The translations under genes and the position numbers were made by a program. Below the pieces are notes generated by a model. It saw nothing but the letters and a program-made list of their open reading frames with translations. It did no database searches and was not told the origin of the DNA. DNA of 64,000 bases from Hydrogenophilales bacterium 16-64-40 (lineage in GTDB: Bacteria > Pseudomonadota > Gammaproteobacteria > Burkholderiales > Thiobacillaceae), in the NCBI GenBank assembly GCA_002256995.1, contig NCGX01000019.1, positions 1-64,000 of the forward strand, in the 5' to 3' direction. The first letter of the stretch is position 1. Each line of letters opens with the position of its first letter. Positions 1 through 9,804 of this stretch are shown here, piece by piece.

Positions 1-488
1 TACTTGGCGACCGAGCCGAAGCCGGGGCAGCAGTCGGTGATCGGCAGGTCGTTGTCGACGGTCTTCGGCACGTGGATCGCCTGGATGGGATAGCCCATCT
101 GCTCGGACAGCTGGCTGATCTTGAAGCAGGTGTCGGCCGAATCGCCGCCGCCGTTGTAGAAGAAGTAGCCGATGTTGTGCGCCTTGAACACGTCGATCAG
201 GCGCGTGTATTCGCGCTTGTTGGCTTCCAGCGACTTCAGCTTGAAGCGGCACGAGCCGAACGCGCCCGACGGGGTGGAACGCAGCGCGGCGATGTCGGCG
301 TCGGTTTCCTTGGTGGTATCGATCAATTCTTCGGTCAGCGCGCCGATGATGCCGTTCCTGCCCGCGTAGACCTTGCCGATCTTGTCCTTATGTTTGCGCG
401 CGGTTTCGATCACGCCGCAGGCCGAGGCGTTGATGACGGCAGTGACGCCGCCGGATTGTGCGTAAAAGGCGTTCATTTTTTTCGCCAT
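1..488 (-). CDS. pfp: pyrophosphate-dependent 6-phosphofructokinase, C-terminus cut by window edge
   Basis: Reversible phosphorylation of fructose 6-phosphate using pyrophosphate instead of ATP, in glycolysis and gluconeogenesis; in autotrophs and methylotrophs such enzymes often also act on sedoheptulose phosphates. The first 162 codons are present and the rest lies beyond base 1. The translation begins MAKKMNAFYAQSGGVTAVIN, and the motif YNGGGDSADTC (near residue 110) followed by PKTVDNDL (near residue 140) is the family's active-site signature. Start: ATG at 488 preceded by a GAGGAG Shine-Dalgarno sequence. The Lys-Thr-Val-Asp-Asn-Asp run is typical of the PPi-dependent group; PPi use itself is inferred from family membership. 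It follows adk and a small gene on the same strand, but a terminator at 521-550 separates it from them. Confidence 0.93.
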   Translation of the reverse strand, partial: MAKKMNAFYAQSGGVTAVINASACGVIETARKHKDKIGKVYAGRNGIIGALTEELIDTTKETDADIAALRSTPSGAFGSCRFKLKSLEANKREYTRLIDVFKAHNIGYFFYNGGGDSADTCFKISQLSEQMGYPIQAIHVPKTVDNDLPITDCCPGFGSVAK

Positions 489-520
489 GGGGTTGTCTCC
501 TCAATGTATTAATTTTCTGC

Positions 521-550
521 AAAACAAAAAGCCAGCGGCGAAGCTGGCTT
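521..550 (-). terminator. Rho-independent terminator
   Basis: On the minus strand a perfect stem AGCCAGC/GCTGGCT with a short TTCGCC-type loop is followed by TTTTTGTTTT. It lies just after the stop of the small gene at 558-923 and before pfp, so it probably ends the upstream adk transcript. Confidence 0.85.
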
Positions 551-557
551 GAATCAT

Positions 558-923
558 TCAACTGTGGCCGGACGCCTCGCCCTCGGCCAGGCGCTTGGCT
601 TCTTCGTCGGCCTGCATTTTCAGCAGCGTGGTGACGCAGTCGCCGATGTCGTCGTATTCCTCGCGCCCGGTCGCAAAGCGATCGCGGATGCGGTAGAAGA
701 ACATGCTGCGATAACGCGAATCGCCGGTTTTCGACAGCACGAAATGACAGCCGTGCTCGTTCCAGTAAAAGCCCGGGCACAGCGTCAGTTCGCGGTCGTC
801 GATATGCAGGCGGATTTCGGTATCGACGTTCTGGATCTCGACGTCCCTGCCGTAACGCTCGTTCACCGCCTGCTGGACGACCCAGCGCTCGGTATCGGTC
901 AGCGGGGAAATCTGCTGCGGCAT
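558..923 (-). CDS. conserved hypothetical protein, 121 aa
   Basis: I do not recognise the family. The protein is soluble-looking, acidic and has no signal peptide or membrane segment. It reads MPQQISPLTDTERWVVQQAV at the start, has two cysteines in the middle (LTLCPGF and NEHGCHF) and ends in a charged helix rich in Glu, Lys and Ala. It starts 18 bases after the adk stop codon and is closed by a strong terminator, so it is very probably co-transcribed with adk. The real frame was chosen over the overlapping 388-780 frame because of this operon spacing and the terminator position. Function unknown. Confidence 0.75.
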   Translation of the reverse strand: MPQQISPLTDTERWVVQQAVNERYGRDVEIQNVDTEIRLHIDDRELTLCPGFYWNEHGCHFVLSKTGDSRYRSMFFYRIRDRFATGREEYDDIGDCVTTLLKMQADEEAKRLAEGEASGHS

Positions 924-941
924 CGCTGGCAGGACCCCGAC

Positions 942-1607
<666 letters not shown>

Positions 1608-1695
1608 TTATGTGGATGTGTAAAACCACGCTAGCCTAAGGCAAGCGCGATTCAAGCAACACTTAAAATTTTTTATTGGGGGATTCAAGCGGCTG

Positions 1696-2454
1696 CTATG
1701 TAGCAGAAAACAGGCCACGCACCCGCGCCAGGTCTTCCGGCGTATCGACGCCCGGCGCTGGCGCGGTGGGCGTGATGCCGAGGCTGATGCGGTAGCCGTG
1801 CCCCAGCACGCGCAACTGTTCCAGCATCTCGTAGCGCTCCAGCGGCGAACTGATCAGGCTGGCATAGGTGCGCAGAAAGCCGACGCGGTAGGCATACAGG
1901 CCGATGTGACGCAGCGCGCCGAGTTCGTGCGGCATGGCCTGCTGCGCGGCAAATGCATCGCGCGGCCAGGGGATCGGCGCGCGGCTGAAATACAGCGCGT
2001 AGCCGGCTTCGTCGGCGACCACCTTGACGACGTTGGGATTGATGAAATCGGCGTGGTCGTGGATCGGATGCGCCAGCGTGGCCATCACCGCATCGTCGTG
2101 CAGCACCAGCTGGCGCGCGGCCTCACGGATCAGCAGCGGGTCGATCAGGGGTTCGTCACCCTGCACATTGACCACCAGGGTGTCGTCGGCCCAGCCCAGG
2201 GTTTCGGCGACTTCGACCAGGCGCTCGGTGCCGGACTGATGGTCCGGCGAGGTCATCAGGGCCTGATAGCCGGCGGCCGTGACCGCCTGCTGCACTCGCG
2301 CGTCGTCGGTGGCGACGACGACCGATTCGGCCCCCGCCTGCAGCGCACGCTCCAGCACGCGCAGCACCATGGGCTGACCGCCGATGTCCGCCAGCGGCTT
2401 GCCCGGCAGGCGGCTGGACGCATAGCGGGCGGGAATGACGACGCGAAAATTCAT
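1696..2454 (-). CDS. kdsB: 3-deoxy-manno-octulosonate cytidylyltransferase
   Basis: Activates Kdo to CMP-Kdo for lipopolysaccharide inner-core assembly. The protein is 252 residues and opens with [20 protein letters not shown], the nucleotidyltransferase signature, followed by [17 protein letters not shown] and a C-terminal [11 protein letters not shown] motif. The ATG at 2454 was chosen because an upstream extension to 2601 would add 49 residues with no family counterpart and would overlap the preceding small gene. It sits directly downstream of the Trm112-like gene and lpxK, so three lipopolysaccharide-related genes are grouped. Confidence 0.96.
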   Translation of the reverse strand: MNFRVVIPARYASSRLPGKPLADIGGQPMVLRVLERALQAGAESVVVATDDARVQQAVTAAGYQALMTSPDHQSGTERLVEVAETLGWADDTLVVNVQGDEPLIDPLLIREAARQLVLHDDAVMATLAHPIHDHADFINPNVVKVVADEAGYALYFSRAPIPWPRDAFAAQQAMPHELGALRHIGLYAYRVGFLRTYASLISSPLERYEMLEQLRVLGHGYRISLGITPTAPAPGVDTPEDLARVRGLFSAT

Positions 2455-2471
2455 GCGGGCGCGTGTCGGCA

Positions 2472-2657
2472 CTATTTGCCGTGGATTTCGTCGAGATTCA
2501 GCGCGCGCGCTTCTTCCGGCAGCATCACCGGAATGTCGTCGCGTATGGGATAAGCCAGGCGGCACGCCCGGCAGATCAGTTCGTTCGCGGATTTTTTCCA
2601 CTCGAGCGGGCCTTTGCAGACCGGGCAGACGAGGATTTCAAGAAGCTTCGGGTTCAT
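2472..2657 (-). CDS. ycaR: Trm112/YcaR-family small zinc-ribbon protein
   Basis: A 61-residue protein of the Trm112-like family, commonly encoded between lpxK and kdsB. Two cysteine pairs are visible, CPVC at residues 11-14 and CRAC near residues 30-33, which fits a small zinc-binding fold; the family tail [16 protein letters not shown] is present. In eukaryotes and archaea Trm112 activates methyltransferases; the bacterial role is not well defined. Its start overlaps the end of the upstream diguanylate cyclase gene by 20 bases, which suggests translational coupling. Confidence 0.88.
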   Translation of the reverse strand: MNPKLLEILVCPVCKGPLEWKKSANELICRACRLAYPIRDDIPVMLPEEARALNLDEIHGK

Positions 2658-3747
2658 CGGTCAGTGTCCAGGGGTTCGAAGTCGTGCCCGCCGTGTCGGC
2701 CTGCTGCGACTTGCTTTGATAAAGATGGATGTCGGCGACCGCCAACAGCGTTTTCAGATCATGGCCGTCGCGCGGGGCATGGCTGACGCCCAGGCTCACC
2801 GCCATCGGCAGGCCGTTGCTGTTGCTCCAGGCTTCGGTGCGCGATTCGATGCGCCCGAAAATCCGGCGGATGGCGGCCTCGTCGCGTTGCGGCAGGATAG
2901 CAACAAATTCATCGCCGCCCCAGCGTCCGCACACCCCCATTTCAGCCGATTCGCTGAAGATCTGCGCGAACTCGGCCAGCACGCGATCGCCCACGCCGTG
3001 GCCGTAGCGGTCGTTGACCGCCTTGAACTGGTTGAGGTCGGCAAACAGCACGGTGGCCGGGATGCCGGGGTTCGCCTGGTCGAAGACCCTGTCTGCCGCC
3101 GCCAACAGGCCGTGGCGGTTGAGCAGCCCGGTCAGCGCATCGAAGCGGCTGCGGTAGTCGAGCTGGCGGCGTTGCCCCTCGATGCGGCCCATCAGGATGT
3201 AGGCATACAAGGCCAGGGTGATCCAGAACACGCCGAAAAACACATCGCCCGCGCCCACCTCGAACCCGCCCAAGCGGTAGCGCACGGCGAAGGCGACCGC
3301 CATGCCGAGAAACGCCCCGCCCAGCACCTCCGCAAACAGGCGCATGCCGTACCGCATGCCGTTGCCCAGCAGCACCATCAGGAATGCCAGTGCCGCTGGC
3401 GGAATCGGGTTGGGGTCGTGAATCACGCACAGGGTGACGATCAACAGATCGGCGCTCATGGCGCTGCGGATCTTCAGCAGCGTGACGCCCTGCAGCGCCT
3501 GATGAAAGAACCAGCTGTTGAGGAAAAAATAAACGCCGAGCGCGATCAGCAGGTATTCGATGCTGAGCAGCGCAGGGGAAACGGATTCCAGGGTGGAGAA
3601 ATAAATGACCGCCAGCGAAAAGAACAGATAGCGGGTGAAGAACTGGGTGACGATTTCGGAGCGGTCTGGCATCCAGAAACCGGCATCCCCGGTTTCGGCT
3701 TCCCAGCGGCAGGGATGACGGCGATCGCCCCAATCAGCATTCTGCAT
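2638..3747 (-). CDS. membrane diguanylate cyclase (GGDEF domain)
   Basis: Makes cyclic di-GMP from two GTP. The N-terminal half holds about five hydrophobic segments (from [10 protein letters not shown] to [10 protein letters not shown]), then a cytoplasmic GGDEF domain of about 165 residues with [26 protein letters not shown] and the intact active site RWGGDEF near residue 275. No RxxD inhibitory site precedes GGDEF, so product inhibition is not expected at that site. The ATG at 3747 was chosen for a GGGGGAG Shine-Dalgarno run; an internal ATG at 3672 (MPDRSEIV) is a real alternative because the first 25 codons resemble a palindromic repeat. It is inserted between lpxK and ycaR, which are usually adjacent. 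Confidence 0.88.
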   Translation of the reverse strand: MQNADWGDRRHPCRWEAETGDAGFWMPDRSEIVTQFFTRYLFFSLAVIYFSTLESVSPALLSIEYLLIALGVYFFLNSWFFHQALQGVTLLKIRSAMSADLLIVTLCVIHDPNPIPPAALAFLMVLLGNGMRYGMRLFAEVLGGAFLGMAVAFAVRYRLGGFEVGAGDVFFGVFWITLALYAYILMGRIEGQRRQLDYRSRFDALTGLLNRHGLLAAADRVFDQANPGIPATVLFADLNQFKAVNDRYGHGVGDRVLAEFAQIFSESAEMGVCGRWGGDEFVAILPQRDEAAIRRIFGRIESRTEAWSNSNGLPMAVSLGVSHAPRDGHDLKTLLAVADIHLYQSKSQQADTAGTTSNPWTLTDEPEAS

Positions 3748-3787
3748 ACCCACTCCCCCTTCCCTGATGCGCACGTGTTGCTTGTTG

Positions 3788-4771
3788 TTATCGTTTGAGG
3801 CGTGCGCTGAGCCAGTCGATGAATCCGCTTTCGGGGGCGACGTCGAGTTCCACCGCCCACCATTCGTCCCCTGCAAAACCCGAACATTTTACCGCGTCTT
3901 TTTCGGTCATCAGCACGGCGCCGGCGGCCGGCAGGTCCTGCGGCCGGAATGCGTGGTGGTCGGCGAAGGCGCGCGGGCTGGAGCGGACACCCTGCGCGTC
4001 GAGCATGTCGAAGAACCCCTGCGGCCGGCCGATGCCGGTCACCGCGAGCCAGTCGCGTGGCGGCAGCTGGCGCAGCGGCATTTTTTCCTGCGGCGCGCGC
4101 AGGCGCCAGGCCTGCCCGGCGCGGTAGTCGGCGCGCCATGCGCGAGGCAATGCCTGCGGCTGCGCCGCGCCGCGCACGACCTGGATCACCGCATCCACGC
4201 TGTCGAGCCGGCTGCGAGGTTCGCGCAGCGGCCCCGCCGGCAGCGGCCAGCCATTGCCCAGCCCGCTCGCCGCGTCGACCACGGCCAGTTCGATGTCGCG
4301 CCGCAGGCGGTAATGCTGCAGGCCGTCGTCGGACACGATCACGTCCACCCCCGGATGGCGCGCCAGCAGGGTGCGCGCCGCCGCCACCCGGTCGCGTCCG
4401 ACCACCACCGGGGCAGCGGTCTTGAGGTGGACCAGCAAGGGCTCGTCGCCTACTTCCGCCGGCGCGCTGTCCGGCTGCACCTCGACGCAGCCGCGCGCCG
4501 CACCGCCGTAGCCGCGGCTGACCACGCCCGGGCGATAGCCCTGCGCGCGCAGCCAGTTCACCAGCCAGATCACCAGGGGGGTCTTGCCGCTGCCGCCGGC
4601 GGTAACGTTGCCGACAATGATCACCGGCACGCCAACAGAAACAGCCGGCAACCAGCCGCGCCGGTAAGCCAGACGGCGCAGACCGGACACGGCCGCAAAC
4701 AGCAGGGCAAGGGGTGAAAGCAGCAGCGTGAGCACGCCAGTGCGTGCCCAGAGATGCTGTAGGGAAACCAC
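3788..4771 (-). CDS. lpxK: tetraacyldisaccharide 4'-kinase
   Basis: Phosphorylates the 4' position of the lipid A disaccharide at the inner membrane. The 327-residue protein has an N-terminal membrane helix (residues 10-30, VLTLLLSPLALLFAAV), then the characteristic P-loop GNVTAGGSGKTP near residue 55 and VVSRGYGG shortly after; DVIVSDDGLQH matches the family's catalytic DDGxQ region. It follows exbD by 11 bases on the same strand, giving a likely exbB-exbD-lpxK transcript. Confidence 0.96.
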   Translation of the reverse strand: MVSLQHLWARTGVLTLLLSPLALLFAAVSGLRRLAYRRGWLPAVSVGVPVIIVGNVTAGGSGKTPLVIWLVNWLRAQGYRPGVVSRGYGGAARGCVEVQPDSAPAEVGDEPLLVHLKTAAPVVVGRDRVAAARTLLARHPGVDVIVSDDGLQHYRLRRDIELAVVDAASGLGNGWPLPAGPLREPRSRLDSVDAVIQVVRGAAQPQALPRAWRADYRAGQAWRLRAPQEKMPLRQLPPRDWLAVTGIGRPQGFFDMLDAQGVRSSPRAFADHHAFRPQDLPAAGAVLMTEKDAVKCSGFAGDEWWAVELDVAPESGFIDWLSARLKR

Positions 4772-4782
4772 GAAGCGCCCGC

Positions 4783-5199
4783 TTAGGGGGCGGTCTGGGT
4801 GACGAAAGTGATGCGGGTGAGTCCGACCCGGCGCGCTGCTTCCATCACGTTCACCACCGACTGGTGCGCAGCCTGCGCATCGGCATTGATCACCACTACC
4901 GGCTCGGCCTGATCGCCGGCAGCCTGTTTCAGCGCGGCGGCCAGATCGTCGACCGCGGCGCTTCTGACCGCCGTGCTGTCGACCTGATAGCGGCCATCTT
5001 CAGCCACCGCCACCTCGATCTGCTTGGGCGGGGTCGGCGTCTGCTCGGCGCTGCTGGTGGGCAGATTGATCTTGAGTTCGGCAAAGCGCGCGTAGCTGGT
5101 GGTCACCGCCAGGAAAATCACGATGACGAGCAGGATGTCGATGAACGGAATCAGGTTGATTTCCGGGTAGTCCTCGCGGCGGCCTCTACGAAAATTCAT
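4783..5199 (-). CDS. exbD: ExbD/TolR-family biopolymer transport protein
   Basis: Proton-channel partner of ExbB that energises TonB-type outer-membrane transport. It is 138 residues, with a short cytoplasmic N-terminus (MNFRRGRREDYPEINLIPFID), one transmembrane helix carrying the essential Asp in LIPFIDILLVIVIF, and a periplasmic domain of about 90 residues. It starts 7 bases after exbB. No tonB gene is next to it, so the TonB partner must lie elsewhere. Confidence 0.93.
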   Translation of the reverse strand: MNFRRGRREDYPEINLIPFIDILLVIVIFLAVTTSYARFAELKINLPTSSAEQTPTPPKQIEVAVAEDGRYQVDSTAVRSAAVDDLAAALKQAAGDQAEPVVVINADAQAAHQSVVNVMEAARRVGLTRITFVTQTAP

Positions 5200-5206
5200 G
5201 ACAGGC

Positions 5207-5812
5207 TTACTTCCTTTCGCCGTGGACGATTTCCACCAACTTGATCGCTTGCTGCTCCATGTCGACCACCAGCGATTCCACCTTGTTGCGGAAGTAGCGG
5301 TAGAAAATCATCGCCGGGATCGCCACGATCAGGCCGAACGCTGTGTTGTACAGCGCGATCGAAATGCCGTGCGCCAGCTGGCCGGGGTTGGTGCCGCCGC
5401 CGGTCTGGGCGCCGAAGATCTCGATCATGCCGATCACCGTGCCAAGCAGACCCAGCAGCGGCGCCATGCTGGCGATGGTGCCGAGCGAGGTGAGGAAACG
5501 GTCGAGATCGTGGGTGACGGCGCGACCAGCTTCCTCGATCGACTCCTTCATGATCTCGCGCGAGTTGTGGGCGTTCTTCAGCGCGGTCGCAAACACCCGC
5601 CCCATCGCCGAACCGTCGGCCAGCCGCGTGACGAGTTCCGGCGTCACGCCACGTTCCTGATAGCTCTTGATCGTTTCCAGCAGCAGGCTGGGGGGTGCGA
5701 CTTCCTGGGTGCGCAGGCTGTAAACGCGCTCGATGATGATGGCTACGGCAACAACCGACGCCAGGATCAACGGCCAGATCGGCCAACCGGCCGCCTCGAT
5801 AATGGCAAACAC
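5207..5812 (-). CDS. exbB: ExbB/MotA/TolQ-family proton channel protein
   Basis: Forms the pentameric inner-membrane proton channel with ExbD. With the GTG start at 5812 the protein is 201 residues and begins directly at the first membrane helix, as in the family; a GTGGAG Shine-Dalgarno sequence sits 9 bases upstream. The longer frame to 5875 would add 21 residues without a family match. Membrane segments lie near residues 10-32, 110-135 (IASMAPLLGLLGTVIGMIEIF) and 150-180 (ALYNTAFGLIVAIPAMIFY); the conserved GLLGTVIGMI motif is present. Confidence 0.93.
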   Translation of the reverse strand: MFAIIEAAGWPIWPLILASVVAVAIIIERVYSLRTQEVAPPSLLLETIKSYQERGVTPELVTRLADGSAMGRVFATALKNAHNSREIMKESIEEAGRAVTHDLDRFLTSLGTIASMAPLLGLLGTVIGMIEIFGAQTGGGTNPGQLAHGISIALYNTAFGLIVAIPAMIFYRYFRNKVESLVVDMEQQAIKLVEIVHGERK

Positions 5813-6150
5813 TGAATACCACTCCACAATGAAAACAACAGACGAAATGTAGCCCCCGCATGCGGGTTTCGGCAAGCACCAATTGCGCGGACGGCGATTT
5901 TGCCGGCTCCCCGCGAGTTCTCCACAATTGGTGTGGATAAGTCTGTTAAGAACTGCCTGCCATCCCCCCTAAACACCCGCCCACAAAGGGAAAAGCGTTT
6001 TGGCACAAAAAGTAGCCACCCCACTTAGTATATTTATATCAATGAGTTACATAAACCCATCTGCCGTCAATAGGCATATCAAGTTTTTTTTATGAAGGCC
6101 TGATGACTGTGCATGAACCGTGCCGGCTGTAAGCCGTTATCCTCCACGCC
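5813..6150. other. 338-base divergent intergenic region between exbB and xseA
   Basis: No gene is supported here. The exbB side carries a perfect 12-base palindrome CCCGCATGCGGG (5855-5866), which could fold in the exbB leader. Further out, CACCAATTG and CAATTGGTG form a 9-base inverted repeat about 40 bases apart. The middle, around 6020-6060, is strongly AT-rich (TTAGTATATTTATATC) and is the likely place for the divergent promoters, though no clean -35/-10 pair stands out. No Fur box was seen. Confidence 0.5.
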
Positions 6151-7506
6151 ATGGACCTTCTGGACGACATTCCCGACAGCACGCCCGGCCTGCCCGTGCT
6201 CACCGTGAGCGAGCTCAACCGCATGGCGCGCCGCGCGCTGGAATCGCAATTGCCGCTGTTGTGGGTGGAAGGCGAAGTCTCCAACTTCATGCGCGCCGCT
6301 TCCGGCCACTGGTATTTCTCGCTCAAGGACGCCAGCGCGCAGGTGCGCTGCGTGATGTTCCGCGGGCGCAACCAGTTTGCCGGCTTCACCCCGGCCAACG
6401 GCGACCACGTCGAAATCCGCGCCCTGCCCTCGCTGTATGAGGCACGCGGCGAGTTCCAGCTGGGCGCCGAAGCGATCCGCCGCGCCGGCGCCGGGCGCCT
6501 GTATGAAACCTTTCTGAAATTGAAGGCCAAGCTGGAAGCCGAGGGGCTGTTCGACCCGGCGAAAAAGCGCGCCCTGCCGCGCTTTCCGCGCGCCCTCGGC
6601 ATCGTCACCTCGCCGCAAGCCGCGGCCCTGCACGACGTGCTGACCGCGCTTTCGCGCCGCATGCCGGGCCTGCCGGTGATCCTCTACCCGACCCCGGTGC
6701 AGGGCGCCGGCGCCGGCGTGCAGATCGCCGCCGCCATCAAAATGGCCGGCGCACGCGCCGAATGCGACGTGCTGCTGGTATGCCGCGGCGGCGGCTCGCT
6801 GGAGGACCTGTGGGCGTTCAACGACGAGGCGGTGGCGCGCGCGATTGCCGCCAGCCCGATGCCGGTGGTGAGCGGGGTCGGCCACGAAACCGATTTCACC
6901 CTGGCCGACTTTGCCGCCGACCTGCGCGCGCCCACCCCCACCGCCGCCGCCGAACTCGCCAGCCCGGCGCGGGCCGAACTGCTGCAGCAGCTGGGCCATC
7001 TGGCGCGCCAGCTGCAGCACCACCTCGCCCGCAGGCAGCACAGCGAGATGCAGCGGCTGGATTACCTGGCGCGCCGCCTGGTCCACCCGGCCGAGCAGCT
7101 GCGTCGCCGTCAGACCGAACTGGGTCAGCTGGCGCAACGCCTGCGCCACGCCGGCGGCACCCGCCTGACGACCGAGCACCTGCGCATCTCACGGCTGAGC
7201 CAGCGGCTGGTGACGCCGCTTCACGTCATCCGGCGCGAACAGCAGCGGCTGGACGCGCTGGGCATGCGCGCCCGGCGCGCGGTCGAGGGCGGTTTCGGGC
7301 AGCGGCAGCTCAATCTGGCACGGCTCGCCAGCAGCCTCGCCCACCTCAACCCGCAAGGCGTGCTGGCGCGCGGCTACAGCATCGTCCAGCTGGAAAGCGG
7401 CGCGGTGGTGCAGGATGCCGCAACGCTCGATGCTGGCGACCGCATCGGCATCCGCTTCTACCGTGGGCAGGCCCGCGCGAAAATCGAGTCGGCCAGCACG
7501 GATTAA
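6151..7506 (+). CDS. xseA: exodeoxyribonuclease VII large subunit
   Basis: Large subunit of the single-strand-specific exonuclease VII (works with XseB, not in this window). The 451-residue protein has an N-terminal OB-fold (LPLLWVEGEVSNF, residues 35-105), the catalytic region with PRALGIVTSPQAAAL, CRGGGSLEDLWAFNDE and SGVGHETDFTLADF (residues 150-265), then a long basic coiled-coil segment rich in Arg, Gln and Leu, and the end motif LARGYSIV. No strong Shine-Dalgarno sequence precedes the ATG; the start is set by family alignment. Confidence 0.96.
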   Translation: MDLLDDIPDSTPGLPVLTVSELNRMARRALESQLPLLWVEGEVSNFMRAASGHWYFSLKDASAQVRCVMFRGRNQFAGFTPANGDHVEIRALPSLYEARGEFQLGAEAIRRAGAGRLYETFLKLKAKLEAEGLFDPAKKRALPRFPRALGIVTSPQAAALHDVLTALSRRMPGLPVILYPTPVQGAGAGVQIAAAIKMAGARAECDVLLVCRGGGSLEDLWAFNDEAVARAIAASPMPVVSGVGHETDFTLADFAADLRAPTPTAAAELASPARAELLQQLGHLARQLQHHLARRQHSEMQRLDYLARRLVHPAEQLRRRQTELGQLAQRLRHAGGTRLTTEHLRISRLSQRLVTPLHVIRREQQRLDALGMRARRAVEGGFGQRQLNLARLASSLAHLNPQGVLARGYSIVQLESGAVVQDAATLDAGDRIGIRFYRGQARAKIESASTD

Positions 7507-7527
7507 AACCCGCTTGCCGAGATTGCT

Positions 7528-7552
7528 GTAGGAGCGCCTTCCAAGGCGCGAT
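7528..7552. repeat. short REP-like hairpin (GTAGGAGCG type)
   Basis: Begins GTAGGAGCGCC, with an internal self-complementary core GCGCCTT/AAGGCGC. It is the same motif class as the longer palindrome at 16611-16686, and lies in the convergent xseA-miaA gap, a usual place for such extragenic palindromes. Confidence 0.6.
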
Positions 7553-7607
7553 TTCCCGCGCCGTGACAACCATGGCCAGCCCCTTGCGGGTGCTCGTACA
7601 GCGGCTG

Positions 7608-8549
7608 CTAGGGCCTCAAATGGCGCGCCACGAGCGCCGTTGCCTGCGCGTCCACGTCGTCGGCGAGACTATCCAGCGCCATCATGTCCGCCCATGAGCG
7701 CAGCCAGGTGAGCTGGCGCTTGGCGAGTTGTCGGGTGGCGGCGATGCCCTGCTCGCGCAGCGCCTTCATGTCGATGTCGCCGTCGAGATAGGCCCACGCC
7801 TGACGGTAGCCAACCGCGCGCATGGCCGGCAGGTCGGGCTTGAGTGTGTAGTCCCGGCGCAGGGTTTCCACTTCATCGAGCAGGCCTTCGGCGAGCATGG
7901 TGTCGAAGCGCGCGGCGATGCGCTGATGCAGCACGGCGCGGTCGGACGGAATCAGGGCGAGTTGCAGCACGCGGTAGGGCAATTCGGACTGCGTCCTGTC
8001 GAGCAGCGCCGACATCGGCGTGCCGGCAAGCTGGAAAATTTCCAGCGCGCGGCCGATGCGCTGGGAATCGTTCGGCGCCAGCCGTGCCGCGGTGACGGGA
8101 TCGACCTTGGCCAGATCGGCATGCAGCGCGGGCCAGCCACGCGCCGCCGCCTGCGCCTCCAGCTTCTTGCGCAGCGCCGCATCGGCGCGCGGCAGGTCGT
8201 CCAGCCCCTGCAGCAGGGCGCGGAAATACAGCATGGTGCCGCCGACCAGGAGCGGCACGCGGCCGCGCGCGACGATGTCGGCCATCAGGCGCCGCGCGTC
8301 ATCGCAAAACGCCGCTGCGGAATAGGCGTCGGTGGGGTCGCGGATATCCAGCAAATGGTGCGGTGCGCGCGCCAGGGTGGCGGCGTCGGGCTTGGCGGTG
8401 CCAATGTCCATGCCGCGATACACCAGTGCCGAATCGACGCTGATGATTTCGAGCGGGAAGCGTTCGAGCAGGCTGACTGCCAGCGCGGTCTTGCCGGAGG
8501 CGGTCGGGCCCATGAGGAAAATGGCGGGGGGGTGGCGGGGCACGGGCAT
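7608..8549 (-). CDS. miaA: tRNA dimethylallyltransferase
   Basis: Adds a dimethylallyl group to A37 of tRNAs that read UNN codons. With the ATG at 8549 the protein is 313 residues, the usual family length; the P-loop [11 protein letters not shown] is near residue 13, followed by [31 protein letters not shown] and [11 protein letters not shown]. The longer frame to 8600 would add 17 residues of no family similarity, and a GGGGGA run sits upstream of 8549. The usual mutL neighbour is 3 kb away and not linked to it. Confidence 0.95.
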   Translation of the reverse strand: MPVPRHPPAIFLMGPTASGKTALAVSLLERFPLEIISVDSALVYRGMDIGTAKPDAATLARAPHHLLDIRDPTDAYSAAAFCDDARRLMADIVARGRVPLLVGGTMLYFRALLQGLDDLPRADAALRKKLEAQAAARGWPALHADLAKVDPVTAARLAPNDSQRIGRALEIFQLAGTPMSALLDRTQSELPYRVLQLALIPSDRAVLHQRIAARFDTMLAEGLLDEVETLRRDYTLKPDLPAMRAVGYRQAWAYLDGDIDMKALREQGIAATRQLAKRQLTWLRSWADMMALDSLADDVDAQATALVARHLRP

Positions 8550-8698
8550 GGGGCGATTATCCCCCAGCTTGGGGCTGCCGCCGATGACGGCAGGGTGCAA
8601 TGCGGCCAGGCGAAGCGTAAAGATCAGGGTCTACAGTAATAAACGCGGGCATCGACAATCTGCCCGGCCCATCTATCCCTGCAGGAGGCTCGCATCCC

Positions 8699-9721
8699 AT
8701 GAACATAGAGGAACTTAAATCCGTGGCCAACGCCATTGTCGCCAATCAGAAAGGTGTGCTGGCGGCAGACGAGAGCAGCCCCACCATCAAGAAGCGCTTC
8801 GACTCGATCCAGGTCGAGTCCACCGAGGAAAACCGCCGACGCTACCGCGAGACCCTGTTTACCGCCGACGGCATCGAGCGCTACGTGGGCGGCGTCATTC
8901 TGTTCGACGAAACCCTGCGCCAGAGCACGCGCGACGGCATCCCCTTTCCCCAGCTGCTGGCGGGCCGGGGCATTACCCCCGGCATCAAGGTCGACCAGGG
9001 CGCCAAGGCGCTGGCGCTCCACCCCGGCGACCGGGTGACCGAAGGCCTCGACGGTTTGCGCGAGCGGCTCGCCGAGTACCGGCAGCTGGGCGCGCAGTTC
9101 GCCAAGTGGCGAGCGGTGATCGACATCGATGAGCGCGACATTCCGTCGCCGTTCGGCATCCGCGCCAATGCCCACGCGCTGGCGTGCTACGCCGCGCTGT
9201 GCCAGGAGGCCGGCCTGGTGCCGATCGTGGAGCCGGAAGTGCTGATGGACGGCGCCCATGGCATCGAGCGCTGCGAGACGGTGACGTCACAGGCGCTGCA
9301 GGCGGTGTTCGCCGAGCTCGATGCCCATGGCGTGCTGTTCGAGGGCATGCTGCTGAAGCCGAACATGGTGATCGCCGGCAAGCAGTGCGCGCGCCAGGCC
9401 GGCGTGCTGGAAGTCGCCGAGGCCACGCTGCGTTGCCTCAGGCGTTACGTGCCAGCGGCGGTTCCCGGAATTGTGTTCCTCTCCGGCGGGCAAAGCTCCG
9501 AGGACGCGACCGACCATCTGAACGCGATGAACGCGATGGGGCCGCAGCCGTGGGAAGTCAGCTTCTCCTACGGGCGGGCGCTGCAGGCGCCCGTGCTGGC
9601 CGCCTGGCAGGGGCAGGAAGACAACGTCGCCGCCGCGCAAATTGCGCTGTTGAACCGTTGCCATCTGAATGGCCTGGCCCGTGCCGGCAAATATGCACGC
9701 ACCATGGAGGGCACAGCATGA
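8699..9721 (+). CDS. class I fructose-bisphosphate aldolase
   Basis: Schiff-base aldolase joining glyceraldehyde 3-phosphate and dihydroxyacetone phosphate, used in glycolysis, gluconeogenesis and the Calvin cycle. It is 340 residues and matches the animal/plant-like class I family: GVLAADESSPTIKKRF near residue 20, VILFDETL, GIKVDQG, RANAHALACYAALCQE, EPEVLMDG, FEGMLLKPNMV (Schiff-base lysine region) and FLSGGQSSEDA. An AGGAGG Shine-Dalgarno sequence precedes the ATG. It stands alone, and a perfect palindrome follows the stop codon. Confidence 0.95.
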   Translation: MNIEELKSVANAIVANQKGVLAADESSPTIKKRFDSIQVESTEENRRRYRETLFTADGIERYVGGVILFDETLRQSTRDGIPFPQLLAGRGITPGIKVDQGAKALALHPGDRVTEGLDGLRERLAEYRQLGAQFAKWRAVIDIDERDIPSPFGIRANAHALACYAALCQEAGLVPIVEPEVLMDGAHGIERCETVTSQALQAVFAELDAHGVLFEGMLLKPNMVIAGKQCARQAGVLEVAEATLRCLRRYVPAAVPGIVFLSGGQSSEDATDHLNAMNAMGPQPWEVSFSYGRALQAPVLAAWQGQEDNVAAAQIALLNRCHLNGLARAGKYARTMEGTA

Positions 9722-9732
9722 CCCACATCATG

Positions 9733-9755
9733 GCTTGTCGACCAGGTCGACAAGC
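9733..9755. repeat. perfect 23-base palindrome downstream of aldolase
   Basis: Arms GCTTGTCGACC and GGTCGACAAGC flank one central A. There is no T-run after it, so it is not a standard intrinsic terminator. It may be a processing hairpin for the aldolase mRNA or a protein-binding site for the next gene. Confidence 0.7.
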
Positions 9756-9804
9756 GGTCGGTGCCGAGGGCGCCTCGCGTCTCCATTAAGAGGCGCTGTG
9801 GCCC

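Noticed and set aside
72-512. Plus-strand open frame over the first 500 bases
   Set aside because: Antisense shadow of pfp, whose minus-strand translation is clearly homologous to PPi-dependent phosphofructokinase.
3660-3725. Palindrome AAACCGG...CCGGTTT in the 5' part of the diguanylate cyclase gene
   Set aside because: Inside a probable coding region and resembling a common extragenic repeat; used only as a caution on the start codon.
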